DNA of 64,000 bases. Source: Runella rosea (GTDB lineage Bacteria > Bacteroidota > Bacteroidia > Cytophagales > Spirosomataceae). The notes beneath the pieces were generated by a model that was not told the DNA's origin, made no database searches, and worked only from the letters and a program-made list of their open reading frames with translations. The stretch is taken from the NCBI RefSeq assembly GCF_003325355.1, contig NZ_CP030850.1, positions 5,449,501 through 5,513,500 on the forward strand, in the 5' to 3' direction. This document shows, piece after piece, positions 35,457-44,597 of this stretch. Numbering within the stretch: position 1 is the first letter of the stretch; the number at the start of each line of letters is the position of its first letter. A program made the position numbers and the translations under genes.

Positions 35457-38237
35457 ATGAAAAAACAATTCTACTTTTTGATATTCTTTACCTATATTTT
35501 AGCCATGACTTCCCCCGTTCAGGCGCAGCAAACGCGCCTGACGGGGACCATTACTGACCCCGAGACCCACCAACCTTTGGTGGGTGCTTCGGTGGCAGTG
35601 AAAGGGAAAATTACGGGTACGGTAACCAACGGAAACGGAAAATTTGAGCTTAGCACGAGCGTTCCGTCCACGTTGGTGATTTCAATGATAGGCTACGAAC
35701 GCCAAGAAATATACGTGCAGTCTGCGGACCCGCTCACCATTGGGTTGAAAGAAACTACGGCTGACTTGAATCAGGTAGTGGTTTCGGCCTCGCGGATTGA
35801 GGAGAGTAGCCTACGCACGCCCGTTACCATTGAAAAAATGGACGCCCGCGCTATTCAACAAGCCCCAGCGGCCACCATGTTTGAATCACTCAACAGCCTC
35901 AAAGGGGTAGACATGGTAACAAGCGGACTGACGCTACGGCAAGTGAATACGCGCGGATTTAACAGCATTGGCAACAGCCGTTTTTTGCAACTGACGGATG
36001 GTGTCGATAACCAATCAGCGGGATTAGGATTTCCAGCGGGTAGTTTTTTCGGCGTATCGGATTTGGATGTTGAGTCTATTGAATTGATTCCGGGGGCGGC
36101 ATCGGCCTTGTACGGCCCTGCGGCTTTTAATGGGTTGCTCATGACCAAAACCAAAAGCCCGTTTGATTATCAGGGATTGATTGTACAGCAAAAAATAGGC
36201 ATTAATCACGTCAACGATCCCAACGGTGGTGGAGCCAAGCCCTTTTCTGAAACCGCGATTCGGTACGCAAAAGCCTTCAATAATCGTTTTGCGTTTAAAC
36301 TAAACGCGTCTTATATCAAAGGAACGGATTGGTACGCCACGGATTACACGGACATTGATCCCAATACTCCTTCGGAAAAACGAGGCGCCGCCAATCCAGG
36401 TAAAAATAGTCTGAATATCTATGGCGATGAGGTTGCATCCACGCTGCCGGGCATCGGTCGGGTATCGCGTACGGGCTATTACGAAAAAGACGTAACTACC
36501 TATGATGTATACAGTTTTAAGGCCAATGCAGCGGTACATTACCGCATTTCTGACAAATTGGAGGCTATTTATCAAATCAATTTCAATCAGGGAACGGCCA
36601 ACTACACCAGCAGCAGCCGCAACATGTTGCGCGATTTTCGTTTTACACAGCAGCGCGTGGAACTGAAAGGTGCTAACTTTTTTGTGCGCGCCTACGCGGT
36701 CGCTGAAAATTCGCAAAATGCCTATAATACGCGCTCTTTGGGACAATTCATTAACCGCACTTGGGTGAAGGATTTGAGCGGAAATGTGGTGCCTATCGGT
36801 AAAGCAGATGCCACTTGGTTTGAGCGGTACGGTGCGGCTTACAACGGGAAAATAAACGGAATAGCGCCTCAAAACCATGACGTAGCGCGGACGTTTGCCG
36901 ACGATGGTAGGGTGTTGCCGGGTACGGCTGCCTTTGAAAGCGCCAAAGACAAATACAGTCATTTGTACGGACTGGAAGGGGCGGGTGTGTTGAGTCTATG
37001 CAAAATGTACCACGTCGAAGGGCTCTACGATTTTACGCCTCATTTTTCGTGGTTAAGCGTGCAGGCGGGCGGCAATATTCGCTATTATGATATGAATACA
37101 AACGGTACTTTGTTTGACGATAAAATCAATAAAGTACGGGTGAAAGAATACGGTGCTTTTTTGCAGGCGTCCAAAACGTTGTTTGAGGAAAAGTTAAAAC
37201 TGATGGTATCGGGACGTTTTGACAAAAACCAAAATTTTGCGGGCAATTTCACACCCCGAGCCTCGGCGGTGTATTCCCCGACCAACAATCACCACATTCG
37301 GGTAAGCTATCAAACGGGTTTTCGTAACCCGACCGTTGTGGATCAATACATCAAATTGAATGTTGGACCGTTGATTTTATTGGGCGGTGCACCTTCTAAT
37401 TCCGTAGGACTAAACGCCTACGAAAACTCGTTTACGGCGGCTTCGGTAGGTGCATTCGGCGCGGCATTTGGTCAGGAGACTGCCGCGGGAACGCCTTTTC
37501 CTCAGGCGGTTGCGAAGCACAAAGACAAGCTAGTCAAATCAAATGTGCCCTACATTCGCCCGGAGCAATTGCAGGCGTTTGAAATTGGGTACAAAGGCGT
37601 GTTGAACAACAAATTGTTGTTTGATGTAAGTTATTACCACGGCAAATACACCAACTTTTTAATTAACCAAGTGGTGATTCGGCCCAATACCGCCAACGTC
37701 GTTTTGGCCGATGGTACGGTCAATCCTGCGGCTGCACAGGAGATTTTGAGCACCACAACGCGCCAAACATTTCAGCTTTATACCAACGCCGCCGACAAGG
37801 TTTCGACCAACGGGGCAAGTGGTGGCATAACGGCTTTGCTGGCCAAGGGCTACCGTTTGGGGGCCAACGCTACGTGGGCGCAGTTCAATATTTTGGACGC
37901 CAATCCCAACAACGTGCCTGCGTTCAACACGCCGAAATGGAAAACCAACGTAACTTTTAGCAACGCCCGTTTGACCGATAAAGTGGGCTTCAGCATCGCG
38001 TGGCATTGGCAGGATGCTTTTCAGTGGTACGGAACATTTACCGAAAACCGCCCGGGATTGGTGCCCGCCTATAGTTTGATTGACGCTCAGGTGTCGTACA
38101 AACTCCCCAAACTGAAATCAATTGTAAAAGTAGGAGCGTCGAATCTGGGCAATAACTACGTAGTACAGGCGTTTGGTTCGCCAGCCGTAGGAGGGTTATA
38201 TTATGTGAGTTTGACTTTTGATGAGTTGCTGAGATGA
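35457..38237 (+). CDS. TonB-dependent outer-membrane receptor with carboxypeptidase-like N-domain
   Basis: 926 residues. After a signal peptide ending PVQAQQT comes a carboxypeptidase-regulatory-like domain at about 28-105 (LTGTITDPETHQPLVGASVA), then a plug (LNQVVVSASRIEE, VTSGLTLRQVNTRGFNS, VESIELIPGAASALYGPAAF) and a beta-barrel to the C-terminus. The first segment of the plug serves as a TonB-box-like region. It binds and imports a large or scarce nutrient; the ligand is unknown. Its stop codon overlaps the start of an MFS transporter gene (ATGA), which suggests that outer- and inner-membrane transport of one substrate are coupled. Confidence 0.92.
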   Translation: MKKQFYFLIFFTYILAMTSPVQAQQTRLTGTITDPETHQPLVGASVAVKGKITGTVTNGNGKFELSTSVPSTLVISMIGYERQEIYVQSADPLTIGLKETTADLNQVVVSASRIEESSLRTPVTIEKMDARAIQQAPAATMFESLNSLKGVDMVTSGLTLRQVNTRGFNSIGNSRFLQLTDGVDNQSAGLGFPAGSFFGVSDLDVESIELIPGAASALYGPAAFNGLLMTKTKSPFDYQGLIVQQKIGINHVNDPNGGGAKPFSETAIRYAKAFNNRFAFKLNASYIKGTDWYATDYTDIDPNTPSEKRGAANPGKNSLNIYGDEVASTLPGIGRVSRTGYYEKDVTTYDVYSFKANAAVHYRISDKLEAIYQINFNQGTANYTSSSRNMLRDFRFTQQRVELKGANFFVRAYAVAENSQNAYNTRSLGQFINRTWVKDLSGNVVPIGKADATWFERYGAAYNGKINGIAPQNHDVARTFADDGRVLPGTAAFESAKDKYSHLYGLEGAGVLSLCKMYHVEGLYDFTPHFSWLSVQAGGNIRYYDMNTNGTLFDDKINKVRVKEYGAFLQASKTLFEEKLKLMVSGRFDKNQNFAGNFTPRASAVYSPTNNHHIRVSYQTGFRNPTVVDQYIKLNVGPLILLGGAPSNSVGLNAYENSFTAASVGAFGAAFGQETAAGTPFPQAVAKHKDKLVKSNVPYIRPEQLQAFEIGYKGVLNNKLLFDVSYYHGKYTNFLINQVVIRPNTANVVLADGTVNPAAAQEILSTTTRQTFQLYTNAADKVSTNGASGGITALLAKGYRLGANATWAQFNILDANPNNVPAFNTPKWKTNVTFSNARLTDKVGFSIAWHWQDAFQWYGTFTENRPGLVPAYSLIDAQVSYKLPKLKSIVKVGASNLGNNYVVQAFGSPAVGGLYYVSLTFDELLR

Positions 38238-39484
38238 TGAAAGTCGATAAAATAAATCCATTGGCAGGGCAACTTACGGAGGGGCCTTCAGCTCCGCAAA
38301 ATTTAGCGTTTGCGTTGTGCATGATTAGCTATTTATTTGGCGGAACGGTGGCGACGCTCATGTCGGTGTACTTGCCCGTAGCCGTGCCCGAATTGCTCGG
38401 CGGTAATGTATCTGAAGTCCGCTTGGGTGAAGTGGGCGCTTACATTGGTGCCGCCTTTCTGTACGGCTGGGGTGTGGGAGGGCTTACGTTTGGAGTGGTC
38501 AGTGACCGCATCGGACGGGTAAAATCATTGGTACTCGTCACGGGATTGTACGGAATAGCTACCCTGCTGACGGTGTTTGTTCCCAATTGGTACGCGCTCA
38601 TTGCCTCCCGATTTGCCGCTGGGATGGGTATTGGTGGGGTGTTGCTCATTTCGACGGTGTATTTGTCCGAAATCTGGCCCGTCCGTACACGTCCTATTGC
38701 ATTGGGAATTTTGGCCGTTGCATTTCCGATTGGTATCGTGACCACGGGCGGATTAAATGTTTTTTTTGCAAATTGGCGAGACGCTTTTTGGTTGGGAATA
38801 ATACCCATCGGAACCGCTTTGGCCATGACACAATGGCTGCCTGAGTCTGTCGCTTGGGAGAGCAGTCGCCAAACCTATCATAAGCAAACGTCTGGATTGT
38901 GGGACGCCGACAATCGCCCCAATCTCATCATCGGCACCCTCATTTTTGGCTCAGTACTCATTGGGTTGTGGGGTATTTTTTCGTGGATACCTACGTGGGT
39001 TCAATCGCTGCTTCCAGTGGGTCAAAACGGCCAACAAGAGCGTGGCATTACGATGATGTTACTTGGGTCGGGCGGGATTGTAGGTGGCGTACTTTCGGGA
39101 TTCTTGATAAAGAGTCTTGGTGTTCGCAAGACGCTCATTGTCACGTTTTTGGGCTGTGCGTTGGTTTCGTTTGTATTGTTTTTAACCAACAGAAGTTTCA
39201 GCCCGATTGTCTACGTCGAAATGGCGTGCCTGTCGTTGTTTTTCGGCATTAGCCAAGGAGCGCTTTCTGGCTACATTCCCCAATTGTTTCCGACGGTCAT
39301 CCGGGCCACGGCCGCAGGTTTCTGCTTCAATATCGGGCGTTTTTTTACGGCTACTTCGGTGTTTTTTGTGGGTGCTATGGTAGCTTTTTTCGGCGGACTC
39401 AGCAACGCGCTACTGACCTTCTCAGTCGCTTTTTTGGTGTCGCTGGCGGGGGCTTTTTTCAGTAGCGAAACAAATAAACAATGA
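38234..39484 (+). CDS. MFS transporter (12 TM, aromatic-acid/sugar-acid type)
   Basis: 416 residues with about twelve membrane helices. The MFS signature between helices 2 and 3 is GVVSDRIGRVKSL, and the conserved helix-4 region is ASRFAAGMGIGGVLLISTVY. The pattern is that of the aromatic acid:H+ symporter/sialate-type subgroup. The ATG at 38234 overlaps the TonB receptor stop codon by four bases; a second ATG follows at once. Transport across the inner membrane of the same compound as the TonB receptor is inferred from this coupling. Confidence 0.88.
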   Translation: MMKVDKINPLAGQLTEGPSAPQNLAFALCMISYLFGGTVATLMSVYLPVAVPELLGGNVSEVRLGEVGAYIGAAFLYGWGVGGLTFGVVSDRIGRVKSLVLVTGLYGIATLLTVFVPNWYALIASRFAAGMGIGGVLLISTVYLSEIWPVRTRPIALGILAVAFPIGIVTTGGLNVFFANWRDAFWLGIIPIGTALAMTQWLPESVAWESSRQTYHKQTSGLWDADNRPNLIIGTLIFGSVLIGLWGIFSWIPTWVQSLLPVGQNGQQERGITMMLLGSGGIVGGVLSGFLIKSLGVRKTLIVTFLGCALVSFVLFLTNRSFSPIVYVEMACLSLFFGISQGALSGYIPQLFPTVIRATAAGFCFNIGRFFTATSVFFVGAMVAFFGGLSNALLTFSVAFLVSLAGAFFSSETNKQ

Positions 39485-39608
39485 ACTGGTCATGTATTTG
39501 AAATATACCTTAAGAGAAGGGAGATGATTGGGAAGGCCACGATATTGTTTGTTGATTATAAATTATTGATAATGAAAGTATTCATAAATAATAGGTTGAT
39601 GATTGTAC

Positions 39609-39640
39609 AAACAGGCTTGTTGCTTAATGGGCCTGTTTTT
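39609..39640 (+). terminator. Terminator after the TonB receptor-MFS operon
   Basis: AAACAGGC pairs perfectly with GCCTGTTT around a 14-base loop, followed by TT. It lies 125 bases after the MFS stop codon and 33 bases before the next AhpD-like gene. Confidence 0.6.
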
Positions 39641-39672
39641 CTTCAACCTAAAAATATAAAATTCGTAGAATC

Positions 39673-40218
39673 ATGCCACATATTTCATTACCTGAAGGTT
39701 TTCCCGGCATCCGTAGTCTAGCGGCCTATCGTCCCGATACTGGTGCGGCTTTATACGCATTGGCTGAGGCACTTCTGCGCGGTGATTCGTCGCTGAGTCA
39801 AGCGGATGCCGAGCTAATTGCGGCGTTTACATCATCGCAAAATGACTGCACTTTTTGTACGTGTAGCCACGCGGCGGCGGCCCGTTATTTGTTTGGTACC
39901 GATAAAGAACTCGTGGATGCGGTCATTGCAGACCATCAAACGGCTCCCGTTTCTGAAAAAATGAAGACGCTCTTGGCCATTGCCCAGTGTGTGCAGCAGG
40001 ATGCGCGAACGGTATCGGATGAAATTGTAGCCAATGCCCGTTTGGCAGGAGCAACCGACCGCGAAATTCACGATACGGTACTGATTGCGGCTACTTTTTG
40101 TATGTTCAATCGCTACGTGGATGGTTTGGCAACACTCACACCCACCGACCCGGGCGCATATGAACCCATGGGCGAGCGCATGGCCACATTGGGTTATGTC
40201 CCTCCCAAACATCCCTAG
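39673..40218 (+). CDS. AhpD-like / carboxymuconolactone decarboxylase family protein (copy 2)
   Basis: 181 residues, cytoplasmic. It begins MPHISLPEGFPGI. The redox site is intact: CTFC (Cys59, Cys62) followed by His66 in SSQNDCTFCTCSH, with one more Cys between. Other family landmarks are KMKTLLAIAQCVQ, GATDREIHDTVLIAA and NRYVDGLATLTP. Proteins of this family act as alkylhydroperoxidase-type reductases; true decarboxylase activity is less likely without an aromatic pathway nearby. It is followed after 33 bases by a third copy. Confidence 0.9.
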   Translation: MPHISLPEGFPGIRSLAAYRPDTGAALYALAEALLRGDSSLSQADAELIAAFTSSQNDCTFCTCSHAAAARYLFGTDKELVDAVIADHQTAPVSEKMKTLLAIAQCVQQDARTVSDEIVANARLAGATDREIHDTVLIAATFCMFNRYVDGLATLTPTDPGAYEPMGERMATLGYVPPKHP

Positions 40219-40251
40219 TTCTTTAACTAAAACGATAATCATAAATCAATT

Positions 40252-40815
40252 ATGCCACATATTCAATTGCCCGAAAATGCGCCGGGAATCCTCGGCCCGA
40301 TGAAATTTAGCCCCCAAACGGCGGCTCCTATGAATGCACTGGCTAATGCCCTTTTACAAACCGACGAGGGCCTGAGTCGGGGCGAGCGCGAATTGATTGC
40401 GACCTATGTATCGTCGCAAAATGAATGTGTATTTTGTCAAACAATACACGGCGCGGTGGCGAGCGCATACCTCGGTGATGAAGATTGGTCGTTTATAAAA
40501 GCTGTAAAAGAGAATTACGAACAAACGGCCTTGTCTGACAAAATGAAAGCACTTTTGGCCATTGCGGGGAGTGTGCAAAAGGGCGGCAAAAATGTAACGA
40601 CTGAGCAGGTGGAAGCGGCTCGTCAGCAGGGGGCTACCGATAAAGACATTCATGATACGGTGTTGATTTCGGCGGCGTTTTGCATGTTCAATCGCTACGT
40701 GGATGGTTTGGCGACGGTTGCCCCGTCTGACCCCAACATTTACCGCTACCGTGCCGCAAGAATTACGCAAAAAGGATACTCGGCAGAAGGGGAATATGCC
40801 CCCCAAGCCACTTAG
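40252..40815 (+). CDS. AhpD-like / carboxymuconolactone decarboxylase family protein (copy 3)
   Basis: 187 residues, cytoplasmic, start MPHIQLPENAPGI. The redox site is SSQNECVFCQTIH, a standard CxxC with His four residues after the second Cys. It shares KMKALLAIAGSVQ, GATDKDIHDTVLIS and NRYVDGLATVAP with the other two copies. It is in tandem with copy 2 and ends before a strong terminator. Three such copies within 6 kb, beside two haloperoxidase genes, point to peroxide chemistry, which remains inference. Confidence 0.9.
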   Translation: MPHIQLPENAPGILGPMKFSPQTAAPMNALANALLQTDEGLSRGERELIATYVSSQNECVFCQTIHGAVASAYLGDEDWSFIKAVKENYEQTALSDKMKALLAIAGSVQKGGKNVTTEQVEAARQQGATDKDIHDTVLISAAFCMFNRYVDGLATVAPSDPNIYRYRAARITQKGYSAEGEYAPQAT

Positions 40816-40839
40816 TAAACATAGGTTGAAGTGAACATG

Positions 40840-40870
40840 AATCCTCCGATAATTTTGTCGGAGGATTTTT
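40840..40870 (+). terminator. Rho-independent terminator after the AhpD-like pair
   Basis: Perfect 10-bp stem (AATCCTCCGA / TCGGAGGATT), 8-base loop, then TTTA. Confidence 0.85.
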
Positions 40871-40936
40871 ACAAAAACTACGAAGTAACGGCTTGTTAAT
40901 AAGTTGACTATCTGCAAAATACACTTTGTCTAATAC

Positions 40937-42094
40937 ATGAAAAATTTATTTTATATCGGCGCTTCTGGTCTCCTTTTGTTTGAAATCGCCAACGTGTATT
41001 TCATCATGCCCATGCCAGGAAGTCAACGTCTGAACAGCATTGATGTGGCCTATTTTTTGCATTCGTGGCGATGGGCGTTTCGAGGTGTATTTGGATGCTT
41101 GATACTCCTTGGGGGGCTGTCGGCCTTTCGGGCGGGCCGATGGGGGCCGTTTTGGGCGGGATTGGCCTTATTGGCTGTTTCAATCGTGACCTATGCTGCC
41201 AATTTTGAAATGGCCGCCGATTCCATGTTTTATCAACCTTCCAGTTTGACTTTTAAAAATACGGCTGAAAACAAGGTCGATAAGGAACGTATCGTCATTG
41301 GCGTTGAAATCAACGGTCAGGCGCGGGCCTATCCGATTCAGTTTATTGGCTACCATCATCAGGTCCAGGATACATTGGGTGGTAAGCCCATCATTGTTAC
41401 GTATTGCACGGTTTGCCGCACGGGACGGGTGTTTGAGCCTGTGGTAAACGGTCGGCTAGAAACGTTTCGACTCGTAGGAATGGACCATTTCAATGCCATG
41501 TTTGAGGATAAAACCACGGGAAGTTGGTGGCGTCAGGCCAACGGTGAAGCCATTGCGGGGACATTGAAAGGGCAAACGCTACCGGAGTTGGAGATTACGC
41601 AAATTTCGCTTGCCAAATGGCTGGCGCTATACCCCAACAGTTTGGTCATGCAGCCAGATACGAAGTTTCAGGAAGAATATGATTCATTGAGCAATTATGA
41701 ATCGGGTAAGCGGAAAGGAAAACTTACGAAACGAGATTCTGCCTCTTGGGAGGAAAAATCGTGGGTGGTGGGCGTGGAGGTGAGCAGCGGTGTAAAAGCC
41801 TACGATTGGAATCAGTTGCAAAAGAAGCGAATCATCAATGACATGGTCGGTTATTTGCCCATCACTGTTGTGTTGGCTTCTGATAATAAGAGCTTTACGG
41901 CCTTGCGTCGTGCTACCCCTGGTCAGGTATTGACGGTCAAAAATGATTCTTTGTTTGATGAGGGAGGCAGTGCTTACAACTTGCTCGGCAAATCATACAC
42001 CCCAAATAGACCTGATTTATTAAAAGTCAATGCGTATCAGGAATATTGGCACAGTTGGCAGACCTTTCATCCTGATACCAAGCAGTTTAAATAA
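40937..42094 (+). CDS. DUF3179 membrane protein
   Basis: 385 residues. The first ~95 residues hold three hydrophobic helices (start MKNLFYIGASGLLLFEIANV). The rest is a DUF3179 domain, with ERIVIGVEINGQARAYPIQF, the family motif TYCTVCRTGRVF, and GSWWRQANGEAIAG. The two close cysteines and the nearby histidines (YHHQVQD, MDHF) may bind a metal or form a disulfide. The reaction is unknown. It sits between the AhpD-like pair and the second haloperoxidase. It has its own region upstream after a terminator. Confidence 0.85.
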   Translation: MKNLFYIGASGLLLFEIANVYFIMPMPGSQRLNSIDVAYFLHSWRWAFRGVFGCLILLGGLSAFRAGRWGPFWAGLALLAVSIVTYAANFEMAADSMFYQPSSLTFKNTAENKVDKERIVIGVEINGQARAYPIQFIGYHHQVQDTLGGKPIIVTYCTVCRTGRVFEPVVNGRLETFRLVGMDHFNAMFEDKTTGSWWRQANGEAIAGTLKGQTLPELEITQISLAKWLALYPNSLVMQPDTKFQEEYDSLSNYESGKRKGKLTKRDSASWEEKSWVVGVEVSSGVKAYDWNQLQKKRIINDMVGYLPITVVLASDNKSFTALRRATPGQVLTVKNDSLFDEGGSAYNLLGKSYTPNRPDLLKVNAYQEYWHSWQTFHPDTKQFK

Positions 42095-42159
42095 GCTTCT
42101 GCGGCAATTGAGTTCATGTAATCACGCGCTATTATCAGTATTTTATTGGAATCTTAACC

Positions 42160-42577
42160 ATGAGGAAAATTTATATATTCCTCTTTTTAATCTTATCCAA
42201 TGAACTACTAATTGCCCAAAAATTAAAATCTGACACGACCCAATATTCCAATAAAATGGACGAGCCGAAATGGGATATAATTTACATACCATTGGCTAAG
42301 TGCAACGCTGCTGTACAGCTACGTAAGTAGAAGCTTTGCCGATGCTTTCAACACCGTGACCGCCACGGTCAACGGAGCCAAAGGCGTGGTGCCAAGTTAC
42401 CGTTTGGTTGACCTGAACACGACCTTTCATGTGACAAATAAATATACTTTTCGGCTGTCGGTCAATAACTTAATGAACAAGAGCTATTTCACAAAACGCC
42501 CCACATTTTATCCTGGTCCAGGGATTTGGCCGTCGGATAGAAGGAGTATTGTTGCAACAGTTGGGGTAAATATTTGA
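42160..42577 (+). pseudogene. Collapsed TonB-dependent receptor (FecA-like) pseudogene
   Basis: A 56-codon frame from ATG 42160 begins like an exported protein (MRKIYIFLFLILSNELLIAQ) and stops at 42330. Overlapping it in another frame, from about 42281 to 42577, is the last ~95 residues of a TonB receptor of the iron-dicitrate type: LLYSYVSRSFADAFNT, VPSYRLVDLNTTF, LSVNNLMNKSYFTKRPTFYP and a C-terminal barrel strand (SIVATVGVNI). The plug and most of the barrel are missing, roughly 2 kb, and the parts are out of frame. It is not functional. Confidence 0.8.
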
Positions 42578-42726
42578 AAAGACATGAACTGCTGGAATAT
42601 GACGAAAAACGCTTTGTATTATGGTATGTAAAATGAGCTAAGGATATATTTTGGCATAGTAATTGAAGTATATACGTTAAATGGGCATTGTGTGCTTGCT
42701 CAAACAGTCATTTAAGTCTAACTCTT

Positions 42727-44079
42727 ATGAAGAAGCTTTTTTACTTTATTGTCAGCCTCGTTTTTTTTGCGGGGTGTACGGGTACGGAAATAGAGCCGTC
42801 CAAACCCAATGAGGTCTCCAATTATTCCGCAGATTTTCTGCGTGAGTGGTTTAAGTTAGAATGTCGAATCGTGAAAGAAACGCCCGGTTTTCTACCTCCA
42901 CAAGCCTCACGAGCCTTCGGTTACGTGGGTATAACGGCCTACGAAGCGGCGTACAGTGGCATTCCGAGTGCTAAGCCATTGGCGGGGCAACTCAACCGGT
43001 TGATTCCAGCAGACATGCCCGTGGCGATACCGCTCAATGTACGCTACCACTGGGGAATTGTGGTTAATACTGCGGTAGCGGATATGATGCGATATATGTT
43101 TGAAAAGAACATCAGCGCGGCTAATCTCGCTAAAATCAATGAATTAGAAGGGCAATACATGTCGGCTTTTGCAGAAACTACCTCTAAAATATTGAGAGAA
43201 GAATCGGTCAAACATGGGAAAGCCGTGGCTAAGGCCATTTATGAATATTCCAAATCGGATGGGGGTCATGATTCGTATCTTAACCCCTTTTCCAAGCCTT
43301 TTACCCCCGTGAAAGGCATCGATAAATGGGAGCCAACCGATGCCAAAAATCTGACCCCGTTGAGTCCTTATTGGTACAAATGCCGCCCAGTTTTGGCTTC
43401 AAATATGACGTATGGTACTCCGCCCAAGCCGATTCCGTTTTCGTTTGATACCCAATCGGATTTTTTCAAACAAGCATTTCACGTTTATACGCAGGTTACA
43501 AAGAACACACCCGATCAAATTGAAATCGCCAAATTTTGGGCCGATGATCCGTTTGCGACCTGTACACCTACTGGGCATACGTTCAATATCATGACGCAGC
43601 TATTGGAAGAAACCAACTCAACCCTCGAACGGGCCGTTGTGGGCTATGCCATGCTAGGAATTGGTGAAATCGACGCTTTTATTGCCTGTTGGAAAGCCAA
43701 ATACGACTATTCACTCATCCGACCTGTTACGTATATCCAGCGGTACATTGACCCCAATTTTAAAACCGTGATCGGAACGCCTGCCTTTCCTGCTTATACT
43801 TCTGGGCACGCTACCGAAATCGGTGTGGGAGAGCGCATTTTTACGAAACTTTTCACCAGCGGCGACGGCACATACGCCCTGACAGACCGCTCACAAGTAC
43901 AGCACGGTTTTGCACCCCGAAAATTCTCGAACTTTGCCGAAATGGCCGAGGAGTGTGCCAATTCGCGTCTTTATGGAGGGATTCACTATGACATGGATAA
44001 TATAAATGGCTTGAAAATGGGCCGGGGAATTGGCGATAATGTGGTTAAATCCATTCAATGGCCTTCGGCAATTAAGTAA
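42727..44079 (+). CDS. Vanadium-dependent haloperoxidase-like lipoprotein (copy 2, PAP2 superfamily)
   Basis: 450 residues from the ATG at 42727. The lipobox is SLVFFAGCTG. The pocket residues match copy 1 in spacing: KYDYSLIRP (Lys and Arg spaced by 7), TSGHA, and SRLYGGIH (Arg-His spaced by 6), with an Asp-rich end HYDMDNING. Overall similarity to copy 1 outside these motifs is low and the protein is shorter, so the copies are not a recent duplication. The substrate may be a halide, thiocyanate or a phosphate ester. A lipoprotein gene follows after 21 bases and is probably co-transcribed. Confidence 0.85.
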   Translation: MKKLFYFIVSLVFFAGCTGTEIEPSKPNEVSNYSADFLREWFKLECRIVKETPGFLPPQASRAFGYVGITAYEAAYSGIPSAKPLAGQLNRLIPADMPVAIPLNVRYHWGIVVNTAVADMMRYMFEKNISAANLAKINELEGQYMSAFAETTSKILREESVKHGKAVAKAIYEYSKSDGGHDSYLNPFSKPFTPVKGIDKWEPTDAKNLTPLSPYWYKCRPVLASNMTYGTPPKPIPFSFDTQSDFFKQAFHVYTQVTKNTPDQIEIAKFWADDPFATCTPTGHTFNIMTQLLEETNSTLERAVVGYAMLGIGEIDAFIACWKAKYDYSLIRPVTYIQRYIDPNFKTVIGTPAFPAYTSGHATEIGVGERIFTKLFTSGDGTYALTDRSQVQHGFAPRKFSNFAEMAEECANSRLYGGIHYDMDNINGLKMGRGIGDNVVKSIQWPSAIK

Positions 44080-44100
44080 CGCTCACTACTACCTGTCACT

Positions 44101-44490
44101 ATGAAATTTCAACTTTTTTATTGGGTAATAATCGGTTGTATGGGCCTGCTGAGTTGTGAAAAAAATAATCGTGGTCAATTCGAAAAAGACGTACAATTAA
44201 TGGCGAATTTGGAGTGTGAAGCTCGCCAATTGAAGGAAGAACGTTTCAACGCCGCCAACGAAATTCGCTTCATGGAAGATTCATTGGCCAAGCATCACTT
44301 GCCGCTTTCGCCCGCACAAAGTCAGCACATTGATTCGGTCAAGACTGTCTACACACTTCGGACGGGTCAATTGGCCGAGAAAATTACCAAAACCATGGAC
44401 AGCCTGTTTGCCGTAAGTTATAAAACAACTGAGCAGCGGCAGGCGTTTGACGCCGCCATTGAAACAAAGCTCTTGGAAGTGTGTAAATAG
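44101..44490 (+). CDS. Small helical lipoprotein
   Basis: 129 residues. The lipobox is MGLLSCEKN. The mature part is charged and helical (ECEARQLKEERFNAANEIRF, TGQLAEKITKTMDSLFAVSY), likely a coiled coil. No family is recognised. It follows haloperoxidase copy 2 by 21 bases, so it may be part of the same envelope complex. Confidence 0.65.
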   Translation: MKFQLFYWVIIGCMGLLSCEKNNRGQFEKDVQLMANLECEARQLKEERFNAANEIRFMEDSLAKHHLPLSPAQSQHIDSVKTVYTLRTGQLAEKITKTMDSLFAVSYKTTEQRQAFDAAIETKLLEVCK

Positions 44491-44597
44491 GTTTCTTGGG
44501 AAAGAATCAGCGAACAGGAAACTTATCGCCGATGGCAATTTTGTGTCGAGTAGCGCGTTAATAGGTCTTTTTAGAAGGATTTTATAACAAGTTACAG

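Noticed and set aside
36300-36962. Long open frame on the minus strand inside the TonB receptor gene
   Set aside because: It overlaps a clear, motif-rich receptor gene, and its translation has no recognisable domain; it is a shadow frame.
34754-40815. Protocatechuate/beta-ketoadipate pathway from carboxymuconolactone decarboxylase-type genes
   Set aside because: No ring-cleavage, cycloisomerase or hydrolase genes accompany them, and the CxxC...H motif fits AhpD-type redox proteins better.
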